From Diphasiastrum complanatum (lineage: Eukaryota; Streptophyta; Lycopodiopsida; Lycopodiales; Lycopodiaceae): a stretch of 64,000 nucleotides of DNA. How positions within the stretch are numbered: position 1 is the first letter of the stretch; each line of letters begins with the position of its first letter. The notes under the pieces are model-generated. The model was not told the DNA's origin. It saw nothing but the letters and a program-made list of their open reading frames with translations, and ran no database searches. Positions 48,500 through 60,421 of the stretch are shown here, in pieces. Location of the stretch: assembly GCA_029204225.1 (NCBI GenBank), contig CM055097.1, forward strand, positions 11,777,828-11,841,827. The letters are read 5' to 3'. The position numbers were made by a program, and so were the translations under genes.

Positions 48500-50372
48500 A
48501 GAGAGCCATGTAATCCACAAAATTGCCAATTTTCAACCATTGCATGAAGGCCAAAAGTGTTGCGCACTTCACACCCAAAGTAAAAAAGAAGAATCTAAAA
48601 GGCAAATTCAATCTTCAAGGTCATGCAACCCTAAAGAGGCCTTCAAAAAGAACAGACACGTTCTATTGTCTTCAAGGCCGCCATTGTTGGTTGATTTGCC
48701 AAGTTCTTTAGTACATGAGTTCACTTCACCCATAGACCGAGGAGGTCCTCACATGTGGAAGGAGGTGGATGACGAGAGCCGAGTGAGAAAGTCGAGAATT
48801 ACTAGCAAGTAGTACAAGTTTTCATGGTGTGAGCTTCATGTTGCTTGCAGATGAAGCTTGGGAGAAAACAATAGTACCAGCCAAAAAAAAAAAAGCAACC
48901 ACCAAGCCTATTGTAGCAGAACCAGCAGAAGGGGTTTTTCAAAAGAGGAAGATTTCACCTTCTCAACAAGGGCCATCTACCAAACAACACAAGACAGGCA
49001 TTAGACTTATACTTGTGGCCAAAGTCTAGTAGTTGTAGTCTCAACTCATCATATGTTGAGTTCTCTAATATTCCACGGATCACTGGCCAATTAATAACAT
49101 CGTCTCTTGGTTGCTCCGTTGGCCAAGGATCTCTCCTTTTGATGGGCATGTAATCCTTTCCCAAGAAGGTGCCCTCAAGTATTCTTGCAGCCTCCTATTG
49201 TCTTTTAGAACTTTGTTTCTCCATTCTAGTTGTGGCTGCAGGGCTGCAATAATTTTTGGCCTTGAAGGATATTGCCCTTGGTCCAGGTCTTATTTTCATC
49301 CTCTCAGGGATCGAGGGTACTTTTTTCTGAACCTTTATGACTGTCTTGTCTCAGCCATTTTAGGCTTCATCTCTATCTGTTGCGTAGCTTCTAATTTTCG
49401 TGGATGCCTTGCCAGATGATCATCAAATGTTGTGGCACTTTTAACATCCTCCCTTTCAGCTCTTCCACTAGTTGAGGGTCTGCGACTTCATCAATGTTGA
49501 AATCTTCAGGTGGAGGTGAGAACCTCCGAGGGGTCGGTTGCACAAACTGAGGGTTGTCAAACTCATATGTTTCATCTTTGGTTTCAACCGTGTCAGGTGG
49601 AAATGGACTACATTCACGAGGGTGTCAGGAGCATTGCGGGTTGTTCAAAAATAGGATTATCAATGAGATTAAAAGCTGCATTGGGAGAGATGAATTTCTT
49701 CATAAACTCATCCCGCTGGGCTCCATACGTCTCAGGGGTTCCTAGATAGGGTCCTAAGGGTCATCTCAGGTAGGAAGAGGGAGATGATAGTTGGGGAAGA
49801 GGGCGTGTAGGCATGAAGGTCTCAAAAAACTCCAACATTAAAAGGTTGGCAGTTTTGTAAATAGGTGGAGGGGTTAAAAAACTTCCAAAAGTAGCTTTGG
49901 TCCTTTTTTTTATCTGATCATGAGTTGTCATCCAATTGGTGTGTTGATCCACCTTGTCCTACAACATCATCATGTCCATCCTTGTCCCTTGGCTTTTGTT
50001 CAAAATCTCATGCTTGTGCCCTTTATGAAGTGTTCCATAACTGGTTCACTTTATCCAAGACCTTTTGTAGATCCTTCGTCACTTTTTCCAACTGCTTCTG
50101 GGGACCCTTGAATGGTTTTCTCTTGTTTCTCAATGGTTTTCTTGAAGTTTGTCTTGTCAGCCTCCCTCTCTTGAATAAGCCTAACATATTTTTCCATTTT
50201 GATTGTCGAGGCTTGAGGGGGCTGCACTTGTATGTCTTCTGGCTTCACTGGAGGGACACTAACCGTCATTGCTCTAGACGATCCGTCACGAACTTGGTCG
50301 ATCCAACTCATTTGTTGCTTAAGTTGATCTTGAATTTCTTTCTTGCTTGCCCATAGTGGCCCACAACTCTTT
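48500..50372 (-). other. degenerate minus-strand coding-like region
   Basis: Several minus-strand runs are protein-like but broken: 50401-50051 (116 codons, Lys/Gln/Glu-rich, predicted helical, with a Pro-rich PPVKPEDIQVQPPQ segment), about 49560-49430 (FDNPQFVQPTPRRFSPPPED then VADPQLVEELKGRML) and 49164-48955 (DVINWPVIRGILENSTYDEL). I do not recognise the family. A decayed mobile-element or captured gene ORF is most likely. Confidence 0.3.
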
Positions 50373-50752
50373 GATTGTCGCTCTCTCCTCCTCAGTCTCA
50401 TCTTCTTTTTTCTGATTTGCTCTTTTTGCTTCTTGATGACCTGCTCCTACTGCTTGACTTTCTTTTCCAAGTCTTGTTGCTAGCTCGCCAACCAGTGTAG
50501 GTGATAACTAGTCTCAGATAGGCTATGTAAGGATCTTTTAGCTGCCTTTGAAAGCTCCTCGGGATTGTCGCTCTCTCCTCCTCAGTCTCATCTTCTTTTT
50601 TCTAATTTGCTCTTTTTGCTTCTTGATGACCTGCTCCTATTGCTTGACTTTCTTTTCCAAGTCTTGTTGCTAGCTCACCAACCAGTGTAGGTGATAACTA
50701 GTCTCAGATAGGCTATGTAAGGATCTTTTAGCTGCCTTTGAAAGTTCCTCGG
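50373..50752. repeat. 190-bp direct tandem duplication
   Basis: Copy 1 at 50373-50562 and copy 2 at 50563-50752 both start GATTGTCGCTCTCTCC and are almost identical (differences such as CTGATTTG/CTAATTTG and CTACTGC/CTATTGC). A recent segmental tandem duplication inside the coding-like region. Confidence 0.95.
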
Positions 50753-51525
50753 GATTGGATAGGATAGGGAATTTGTCAGGAGTGTAGTGGGATGGTGGGA
50801 AGCTTTGTGTTTAGTGTTTTTAATTCAAATTCACGATTCTATTTTGCCCAAGAAACTTAAGGGATTGAAAGATTCAAGTCCACTGAAATGAGGAGGGTTA
50901 TTGTAATGCAAATGATATAACTTATATATGATGCAATTTGAACCTTACTCATGTTCCACGAGAACAAGAAGATTTGTAATCGACACATTTACAATTATTT
51001 GTTGACATTTAAAAGCTAAAAGGTTGTGAATTTGGTTGTTTAAATGATGTCAAGTGACCATAGTAAATATTCTCCCCCCTTATTTGACTAAAGTTATACT
51101 CTTGAGTCATTATGTTGCAAATCCTATAACAACTCATTGTTTAGTAGCCTCTATATTAAACATGCTATGGGCTATTTGGATGCGGAGCAAATGGAGAATC
51201 TTCAAGGGAGACCTCCATAATTTTTATGTTACTGTCATACTTTATGACTTCAGGACTGTCAAGAAGATAGGTACATTGCTAGGAGTTTTGGCTTCAGAGA
51301 TATTTTTGGTAGCTCTCGGGTAATTTTCTAGCTTGCCTTTTCATATTTCCCTAGGCCTTCTTGGGCATTGTGTTGTAACACTATCACAAGCTCTATTATT
51401 AGGGCTAAAAGCTCACACTGTCCTCTGCCCCCAGTGGTTAGCTGCAACTAGAAGTACTGTTGCGTCACTGTTGTTACGGTCTCGTAACACAAACTAAACT
51501 CTGGTGGATGATATGTGTTCACAAT
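50753..51525. other. no gene seen
   Basis: AT-rich with one 89-codon plus frame (51054-51323) lacking recognisable motifs. Confidence 0.35.
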
Positions 51526-51923
51526 GGGTGGTTTTAAACTAGTGGCAAGTCTTTTGCCTGGCCCTTGACTTGCCACCCATTTTTTTGAATTTGGCAAGTG
51601 AGTTGATGGGCAATGGACAACCCCCCTTTCATACTTGGTTGGCAAGTGCCAAAGGAATGGCCGCAATTTGATTTGCCAATTTGAACCATTTATATTAAGT
51701 TGCCCATGGCAACTCAACATGCCGAGCAATGTCCCTAGGCCCAAAAAATGAGCTTGAGTTGCCCTACGTGGCATGGGTTCCATGCCACCTCATCTGCCAC
51801 ATGCTAGCAACTCGAGCTAAGTTTGAAAGGGAGGGGAAGCCCATTTTTCCTCCCTTGACCAACCAATGGGAGGACTCCATTTTAAATTTGGGACTTGCTA
51901 GGCAATGTAGTATGAAACCACCC
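51526..51923. mobile_element. MITE-like element with TIR and TTGCC motifs
   Basis: Left end GGGTGGTTTTAAACTAG and right end, reverse-complemented, GGGTGGTTTCATACTAC are inverted repeats; pairing continues with GGCAAGTC / GCCTAGCAAGTC. The interior repeats TTGCCA/TGGCAA about ten times in both orientations. No transposase and no convincing target duplication. Confidence 0.55.
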
Positions 51924-52103
51924 TAAGTATTCTAGTCAAAATATGCTACAAGAATTTAATTGCAACTTATTATTTGTTTATTTTTGTCTTGTATGGACAC
52001 ATGTGTCTGCATAAGGCATACTCAAAACCTTGAGGTGACACAAAGTAGCCAATTGATAGTGCTTTAAAGGGACAAGATTTTTCATGCATGACCACTATGA
52101 TAT

Positions 52104-52260
52104 CAAAACATGCCACTTGGAAATTTTACAATGGTTGGGTGATATTAAAAAGTGTCGAGATTTTGATGGTGTATCACCAACCATTGAAAAAGTGCCACTT
52201 GGAAGTTTTTCAATGGTTGGTGATACAAAAAAGTATCAAAATTTTGGAATGGTCCCATGG
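52104..52260. repeat. direct and inverted repeat block
   Basis: A unit beginning CCACTTGGAA occurs at about 52109 and 52195. Between them lies a perfect inverted repeat with 22-base arms at 52170-52191 and 52206-52227 (TGTATCACCAACCATTGAAA...) around a 14-base loop. Confidence 0.85.
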
Positions 52261-52269
52261 TGTTGAAAT

Positions 52270-53399
52270 TCAAATTCAGTTACTTCTTTCGGTGATCTTT
52301 AGCTTGCTGGATAATATCTTGACTAGTGCATTAAGCCATCAATCTTTCAATTCCCATGTGCTAATTTGACTGTTTCTTGTGACTTTGTGTAAATTATTTT
52401 TTAGTTGAAAGCTAGCCTTTGGGATATGTTGTTGCTTGAAGTAAGGTTGAAAGGATGTACTCAAGGGCGTTGTTATTGATTGGATTAAAGTTTAGGGTTA
52501 TAGAGTTGTTGAATTTAGATGAGGTTTGAAGGTTCCCCTTTGTGGCCATCGATATTGTTTGCCCTTCGAAACACTTACCTCTTGCTTCATAGATGTCACT
52601 TAGAAGGGCAGTACGTTTTTGCCCTTTGCGGTAGTTTACAGGCCTTGAAGGTTGATGTACTCGACTCTGGGCCCTTATATCTAACTAATTGTGCATAGTT
52701 GCTACCTATTGTCTCCACATATGAAGGCAATCATCCCTCATCTCATACTCACACGAAGGCAAGTAACACGCGACGCTGCATGTGTATATAACAACCCATT
52801 TCCCACATTAGAAATTTCATAACTGCCACTTTGTGCATTGATGAATTTGTCCCATAATTTGTTAGCACTATTTGTTCTTTTACCATATATTAATAAATTG
52901 CCATGTTTCTCAACGATCATTATTGCACCTGAGAAGGCTTGGTTGCGGCTTGGTTGCTTATATACCATCGGGAATGCTCACAAGTGAGATGCTCTAAAAG
53001 TTGTTAAAACCTAAGCTTTATTGCCAATCCTAACTTGCGGCGACTTCAAGTTGGTGCCGGAGTCACAATAGTCCGTCCTGTGAGAGCCACATTTGCCACT
53101 GTGCTAGTAAGCGACATCGGTAAGTCAACACAATATGTTAATATATACTATAAAGATATTGGAGTTTGGGCCAAACCTCCGGTCCAAGTCAAGGCCCCAG
53201 GGATCCCGAGTTTATTCAATGGGCTACACGGGCTTTGACCCGACAGGTAACTACAAATTGACAACGAAAATGCCCGACTAGGCCCGAGGCCTTAGCCCAC
53301 CAAATTGTAGCTGGCGGTGCCAAATCTGGCAGCCATGTGACCACATAGCCCGTCCCTTCACGCTGCTCCATCCTCCATATTGTTTTCCTTCGAATAAAG
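52270..53399. other. intergenic, upstream of the LysM gene
   Basis: No retroelement coding recognised; short frames only. Confidence 0.4.
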
Positions 53400-53852
53400 G
53401 CATCGCCATCGCCATCGCCATCGCCACAGCTTGGAGACGAGGACGAAGCATCGGAGCGTGAAAGAAAGATCGCTAGCTTATGGCTTGGATTGGGATGATG
53501 GATCTAGATGATTGTTGGATGATGTTCATTCAATGCGAAATTTGACAGACAATGATCGTTTTCATCGGTTTTGGTTTTGGTTTTTCCGTCATGTGCTGTG
53601 CTGAATTTTGATGATGATGATGACGAGCAAATTTTCTTGGATTTGACCGATTTTGTTGTTGCGAGAGTGGTTATTATTCGTGTGTTGGGAGAGTAAAGTG
53701 ATGCTGTAGGACGGAGGCTGGGGGGGGGGATTCTCTGTTCAGCAGCTAGTGAGCTTTTTTTGGATGAAATAGAATTTTACGACTGGATTTGGTTCTAATG
53801 CAGTGCGTCACGGAAATAGATCTGCGCTTTTGATGAGATTTGCTTGGTTCAG
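53400..53852 (+). promoter_or_regulatory. 5' UTR region of LysM gene
   Basis: Starts with a (CATCGC)4 run at 53400-53426. In-frame stops occur (TAG at 53817), so coding starts at 53853. The start codon directly follows TTGGTTCAG, which looks like a splice acceptor, so a 5' UTR intron is possible. Confidence 0.4.
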
Positions 53853-54080
53853 ATGAAGAGGTATCATCATGCAAAGGACATGAGAAAACAATTAGCGTCG
53901 CTTGATACTCTCTCGTTGTATCAGAGTGGCAGTGATAGGATTGACGAGGAAATCATGGAAATTGGTCCGGTTCGTAATGGAAACGAGGATGGAGAGCTGT
54001 CTACCAGTAAAGGCTATATCGAACATCACGTATCAAAGCTGGATACCTTACCAGGAATTGCCATAAAATACGGAGTCGAG
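53853..54080 (+). CDS. LysM gene exon 1 (coding)
   Basis: 76 codons from MKRYHHAKDM to GVE. Holds the first half of LysM. Donor GTATTT. An upstream TTG in frame is not needed. Confidence 0.88.
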
Positions 54081-57000
54081 GTATTTGTCTCTTTTGGTAT
54101 CTTAAGGTTGTAGTTTCTCCTCGCGTAATTATGGTAGGAACAAATCGCTCTGGAAGATCTATTGCTGAGACGACTTTTTTATAACTTATTTTACCTCCTA
54201 TTAAGTTTTCTTACTGCTATTCGTGGCAAAAAAAATATTGAAAACTTTCACTCTTTGATGCGTTTCCAATCTCAATGTCACATTATCTACCCAGCAGATG
54301 TTATAGAACGGATGTTTATTATTTAGAAATGGTGTAGACAAGGACTTGTAATTAGGTTTGGGGAATTCTGGAAGAGAGATTCAAGGATGATTAGAAGTAT
54401 TTTATTTGGAGTATATTTCATCGACGGAACTGAATGCAATTGTATTATTTTGTTGGTCAAAAATCCTGAAGTTTCTTTGTACACAAGAACCGGTGTAATT
54501 GTTTAAGTTAAACTTCATACCGTTTTGAGCTTGCCAAGCTTTTGCTTCGTGAAAATGAATTGTACGAGAATCGTTTTCCGAAGTTATACATGAAATTCTT
54601 CCGATGATGAATCACAATTGCCTCAAATGAAATTCTTAAATCCAGTAGGCCATATTCTTACTTGCTACGGGACCCTTCTAAATGATCAGAAATATCCAAC
54701 CGTGTACGCGGCCCTATTATGTTTTCAGGATAGAACATTTTCTCTGTAGCGTGTGTATTCAAACTAAGTGGAGGTTTCCCCCGCTTTTGAAGCATGAAGT
54801 TCTTAGTTACAATTCAAGACTGAATGGGTGACTGTATGAAGTTAAAGTTGCACGTTCTGCTTTTTCTATTTGGGGATATCAAATCTGGAAATGGTTTTTC
54901 ATACTCTTGGCTAGCAATACTTCTCTGAGCAGTGTTTTTCGTGTCTTTGTAGTTTATGACAATGCCATATTTCATGACACATGGTAATTCACATGTTCAG
55001 CGTGTTGATTCTAGTCAATAGATAAAATGTACTGCATGATTCTTTTGCTTTTTTACTTCAACTTGTCTTTATACTTGTTATTTGTTATTCATATTGTTGA
55101 TGCTATGATTTGGGATCTCTAATACATATTCTTGCAACCTGGCTTTTTGCCATACACGGAACTGGTTCTGTGTTTCTGTCTTGCATTCAAAGTACTGTCA
55201 AAAATTTGCTATCCTTTTTTTCTTTACTCCAAAAAGCATGCTCACTGGGAGGCACCTGACAGATTGCCATCACTTTTGCATACTTTGGAGTCTGGACATA
55301 CTTTTATTAAGATGCAAAATTATGAATTTGCCATTATGTTTATAGAACTGTGATTTCCTTTAGGCAATCTTCATGCTGTGCTGCTGCCATGAATTTGTTA
55401 TGTTGCAGTCTTGAAGTAATACATACGTTGACAGCTTGAGCTTCTCTTTGGTTAATGCCTTTGTGTTGTTTAATAAAATCACACAAAATTCAACTCTTTC
55501 TATCTATATCTATGCAGGTCGCTGACATCAAGCGCATCAATGGATTAGCCAGTGACTTTCAAATGTATGCTCGTAGTGTCTTACAAATACCTCTCCCTGG
55601 ACGACATCCACCTTCAGAGTCTCTACCGCCCACTTCGAAAAGTCACAAGTAAGTCGAGCCTATTTCCTAACTTCTGGTGTATCTAGTGGAGAGAGTTTCA
55701 ACTATTCCAGAATTGCTTGATCCGCAACTTGAAAAGAAGTTGCCAATTAGCCCAAGTCTGTTTTAAGCTAGCTATCAATCTAATCCAAATTGCTCAATGG
55801 TTATCTTGAAGGATGCCAAGAAGGCGAAACTCTGAGAAATTTTTCTGTGTGACATTAAACTCATCCATTTCTTAAGCTTCAAACATTCGAGCACAAATTT
55901 TTCATGAGGATGGATCAGATATAATCCATATTAGTTGGCATAATGCTTAAAAAGTGGAGCTTTTTGTTGTAATTTCCTAGTTGAGGTTGAAATTGTTCAT
56001 CAGATTGAACCTGAAACTTTGTAAGCTATCACTTGCTTTTTGACCAGAAAATAACTTTGTAAGCAGGGGATATATTGCTTTTTGCCAATGTACATTGAGT
56101 AGGTCGTGTGCTTTGTCACTGACAATGAATGATATAGCTTTTCATGACTGCATCAGGACTTAATTGAAGATAAAAATTAACAGTCTATTATGATTTGGTA
56201 TTTAAATGTTCAATGTGGTCAGTAGTCAGAACACAATGAGAACGTTATGGTACAAAGTAAATTAGAACATTCCCGCAAGGAAAGGTACGAGTACAAAGGT
56301 GCAAGTGGTTTATTAGAAAGAATGCTTAGAGAGCTGTTCCGATATCCAAGGCATCAAGCTAGTTCTTTCTCGAATGTGCCCAGTTTCCAGGAAGCAGGAC
56401 CTTGGATTAACCATAGCATTCGTAGTTTGGGCCTTGAATTCATGATTCTTCATGTTTTCAGTTTAAAGTCTTGAATTTTTTTGGATTTAGATGTCAGTGG
56501 GTTGACAGTGGAGAAGTTCTGGTGAATTCTGCCATAAACGTGTGACCCCCACATACGCTGATGCACCCTCCTGAGTTACATAAACGAGCTATGCACCACC
56601 GAGATCATTTGAAGCAATCTAGAGAGTCACGACCTTCAGGCTGAGCTTCTTGGCTGGGGCCTGAAAGATGCTGCCAAATATTGTTGTTGTTTGTAACTCC
56701 CTCTCTGCCACGACTTCCTGTGGAATGGCAAATCTAGCAAATTAACCAATGAAGCTCCGTAAATTCACATGCCACTCTACCTGGTATAAGAACGTACTGA
56801 TCTTTCTTGAAAGATCTGTCCAGTGCTATGTATTTATATCAATGTTAAGTGCATTATGCCTGAAATACTTTCTTTATGTCCTTGAGTTCAGGTAAATGCA
56901 ATTTGAAATGATGGTAGGTGACTTAGTTACAATAATGACTACGCGATTGTGACGTTAACCATCGCCTTGTAGTAAAGATGCCTTTGTTCTTACAACCGAG

Positions 57001-57999
57001 TATGTTTCATGGTCCTCTTCTAGACACAGGAGGTCAGAACCTCGATCACGCCTTGGAAAGCAGTTCTATCCATCTTTCTATACTGCAAAGAACAAGACTT
57101 CTGCAAGTGTGTCGGCTGGTTCTGATGGACGAGATATTGATAGGAGGAAAGTTACTTCTTCGATGGGATTGTTGCGAGGTTACTATGGTCTGAGTACATC
57201 AGGAAAATCTGAATCTAATGGGATGGAGATACTGTACAGATCAGATGCAGGTGCTCACTCCGAAGATGAACCCTTTACACCGCCTAGTAACTCTCGAGCT
57301 TGTAAAAGTCGGCAATTCACCTTTCTGAATGGTGACTCGTTTCAAAGTTCTGGTTGGGTCGGGCAGCAGGAAACGAATCAACAAATAGATGACACCTGGA
57401 CATCATTGGCTCTTGACAATGGATCAAGTTCTAGCAACATGCTTTCGCACGAAGTTAATACGTCAGCCAGACACCCTAGAGCTCCTAAAATTGATAGAGC
57501 AAGTGAAAAAGTAGTCAGAAGGCGAACAAAAGTGGAAGGAGGGGACAATAACGAGTCAACTGCCTGGCAAGATTCTGGTCCGGGAGACTCATCTTTGGCT
57601 TCAGGAAAAAATCCAGCACCAAAGCCAAAGCCATTCAGAACTGGGTCAGAAACCGAATCAGATGTTTCTGCTATAAGTTTGCTATCCTTTACTTCACCTT
57701 TTGCTTGGGCTTCTAGTGGAGGAACCCCAATGATGCAAAGTGACAATGAAAGCAAGGGATTGGGAGGTGCTTTGCTTGGGGGAATGGCTGTGGAGGACTT
57801 GATCTCCAAAATTAGACGGTCAGCGAGCACTTCCAATATACAAGATGAAAAAATTTCTTATGGTAACTCAACATACAAGAGTGGAAGTACAGAACTGCTA
57901 GATGCTTCAGACCAAGGGCCTCTGCTAAATATAACAAGACCATTTCTAGAAGGACTAGTCAAACCTGGTAACCGACGCAATAAGGCAGCTCTAGATTGA
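53853..57999 (+). CDS. LysM-domain protein (3 coding exons)
   Basis: Exons 53853-54080, 55518-55648 and 57024-57999 join in phase to 444 residues plus stop (442 if acceptor 57030 is used). Residues 55-104 form one LysM: YIEHHVSKLDTLPGIAIKYG across into VADIKRINGL and VLQIPLPGRHPP. The rest is Ser/Gly-rich and likely disordered, with a conserved MGLLRGYYGL segment, a basic VRRRTKVEGG segment and the C-terminus RRNKAALD. There is no signal peptide or membrane segment, so it is not a chitin-receptor kinase; it matches the plant intracellular LysM-only type (Arabidopsis At5g23130/At5g08200 kind, from memory), whose role is poorly known. The exon 3 start is supported by a pyrimidine-rich acceptor and phase; a further small exon between 55648 and 57024 cannot be excluded. 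Confidence 0.88.
54081..55517. other. LysM gene intron 1
   Basis: 1.4 kb, T-rich; no mobile element seen. Confidence 0.75.
55518..55648 (+). CDS. LysM gene exon 2
   Basis: 131 bases after the acceptor CTATGCAG. Encodes VADIKRINGL through the LPGRHPPSES linker to the first two bases of a Lys codon. Donor GTAAGT. Confidence 0.92.
55649..57023. other. LysM gene intron 2
   Basis: About 1.4 kb, no mobile-element coding recognised. A 75-codon frame at 56247-56474 is open but lacks splice support. Confidence 0.65.
57024..57999 (+). CDS. LysM gene exon 3 with stop
   Basis: 976 bases after TCCTCTTCTAG. A second AG six bases on gives an in-frame start at 57030. Encodes about 325 Ser/Gly/Asp-rich residues ending RRNKAALD, then TGA at 57997-57999. 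Confidence 0.85.
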
Positions 58000-59089
58000 G
58001 TTGGCAAGATATCTGTGATGGTTAACTCAATATTTTTGCTTTTTGCAAGTATTTCTTGCTTCTGGATAATATGTACTATATCAATGATCCGTAACTGTTC
58101 TGACACATAATTTGGATGTACGCTGATTCTAAAGTCAGCAAATTCATTCACGAATTCATTCATTCTTTCAGAGTGCTTTGAAGCACTAGTCTCCGAGGTC
58201 TTTGAGGAACGTTATTGCAAGCTTCTGGTGATTGAGTATTGGGTTTGTATGGAGGGCCAGAACAGTTGTTTTTCCAATTTCAAGCTAAAATTGGCCATTA
58301 ATATTAGATTACAAATACAAGACTTCTTATCGTAGAATCAATTGGAAACTTCTACAGAGAATGAAATTGCTGCATGAATATAGCAGAAGACACATTAGCA
58401 AAAGCTTTTTTGGAGGGATCAGTATTAAATGATAATGACTGCTCTTTTCAAGATAGGCTTATGTCATAGAATCATTCCAGCAAAGTAAATATTTGCTTTG
58501 AAGCTTTAAGGCCAAAAATGATGAGTGGGTGATCTGATAATCAGATAAAAGAACTAGACTGGCACAACATTTTACCTCATCAGCAAGTTTCTAAGTTTTC
58601 GGATAAGGAACAAGTACAATTTGTCTTGTAGTCGAAGCACCAAGGCCTTCAGAACATCACAAACTTCTGCTGTTGACGGTTCTAAATAATAATATTCAAA
58701 GTTCACTTTTGAGGGAAAGCTCCTTTGATGTACTTAATTGCACCATTCATGTAATTACCATGGGGACTAATTGAATTATGCCTTGAAATTTCATAATTTT
58801 ACTGCTCATTCACAATCTTGCTTGCAAGTGCTCTTCACTTTGACTTCTTGAATTATAGTTTGCTGATTAGTTCTTGTACTGACGTGAAGTTTCTATGACA
58901 TTTTCTTCTTGCATTGAAGCTCTCTAAGAATGAGCACTTGAACTTTAATCTAAATATGGTCTTGACAACTACCCAATGCTTTTCTAAGTAATTACCAAGT
59001 CATTTGTCAAGTATAGATGCATTCTAGTGAGTTTGTAAATAGAACTCAATAGAGCTCATTTGGCTATTTATATCAAGCTTTGTGAGGAC
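58000..59089. other. LysM 3' UTR and intergenic
   Basis: No ORF or repeat recognised before the copia LTR. Confidence 0.45.
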
Positions 59090-59563
59090 TGTTGGAAATG
59101 GTGAACTCAACCAACCTTTTTTTTTTTTTTTGGGCACATCCCTTGAACAGCCGATAGTTCGAATAGTTACCGAACTATCGAATGTCTTCAAGCGCTGAAA
59201 CGAACAGTCGAGCGATTCGAATTATCAAATTCAAAACCCGACAATCGTGAGACATAAAATGTCACGCCCAGTCGTAGGCAACGTTACAAGAGTTAACACG
59301 TAGTTAGCTTATAGTTTAGCGTAAACCTCTCTTGTAATGACTAGCTAAATTGGCTTTTAATTCCCTTTAGTGGAATATAAGTATGGGAACAGAGTTCAAA
59401 AGACATAGAGATGAATAGAGAATAGAAGAGAGAAAGATAGAGAAGTGTAAGAGGAGCGTCAGGCCGCTATTTGGCGCTGCACTGTTGACTCATGATTCAT
59501 ATTAGCTTATCTAGTTCCTGAAATTTCGCACGTCACATAGCTCGCACTAGCAAAACCCCAGCA
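59090..59563 (+). mobile_element. copia F 5' LTR
   Basis: 474 bp, TGTTGGAAATGGTGAACTC...CCCCAGCA. About 110 bases present in the 3' LTR (around 62370-62470) are absent here. An internal region rich in GTTCGAA/ACTATCGAA motifs lies at 59155-59225. Confidence 0.85.
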
Positions 59564-59593
59564 TGGTATCAGATCAGGTTCATTAGATCCAAT

Positions 59594-60400
59594 ATGGCTA
59601 CTACAATTTAGGCAAAGATCACGATCAACCTTGATGGCACAAACTACCGCATATGGAATTTCAAGATAAAGGCACTTCTAAAAGGCCAGGGGATCTGGTC
59701 AGTGACCGACCTCACAGAGCCAAAACCTCCAGAGGGAGATCCAAGGAGGGCGGAATGGGTAAGAAAAGATGAGCGTGGAATGGTGATCATTGTATCCTCC
59801 ATAAACAAAGACATTCTCATGCAGATTGAAGACTGCTAAAGCAGCCATGAAGCGTGGGAAAAGCTAAAGCAAAAGTACGAAGTGAGGATAGCTGCATCAA
59901 TCATGCACCTCCATAATAAGCTATATAGCTTGTGATGTGATGGGAACGAGCTGGATCACAAGTAGAAAAGATCAAGACGATATTCAGAGCATCAAGTCCC
60001 AGCACCCTAGTAACTGATTTATTTTATGATATCACTCCCCTCATCTTATCAGCCATTGAGAATGCTCATCTTAAGTTTGTTTGAGATGACATTCGAAAGA
60101 GCAGATTGATGAGAGATGAAGGAGAAACAAATGGAGAACAAGAGAAGGCCTTTTTTGCAAGGGGAAAGAAGAAAACAAAAACAAGCCCAAGATTGATAAG
60201 ACTCAAATGAAGTCTTCAACAAAGGGTAACAACAACAAAGATACTTCAACATGTGATCATTGTCACAAGTCAAGGCATATAACAGACAAATGCTGGTTTA
60301 ATCCGACCATACCTTGCATTCATTGCAAGATAAAGAGTGTAGTCGCAGACTTCGAATTCTGTGGTTTCACCGAGGAGCCAACGACATATCCAGAAGCAAT
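59594..60400 (+). pseudogene. copia F Gag remnant
   Basis: Broken frames read KITINLDGTNYRIWNFKIKA, a UBN2-type Gag start, with VIVSSINKDILMQIEDC-like and SHEAWEKLKQKYEV-like runs, and a CHKSRHITDKCW zinc-knuckle remnant near 60265. It joins directly to RT at about 60400. Confidence 0.65.
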
Positions 60401-60421
60401 CTAGAGTCCTGAGGGCGAATT

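Noticed and set aside
56247-56474. Possible extra LysM exon (75 codons)
   Set aside because: No acceptor/donor pair keeps phase with exons 2 and 3, and the family alignment needs no extra segment.
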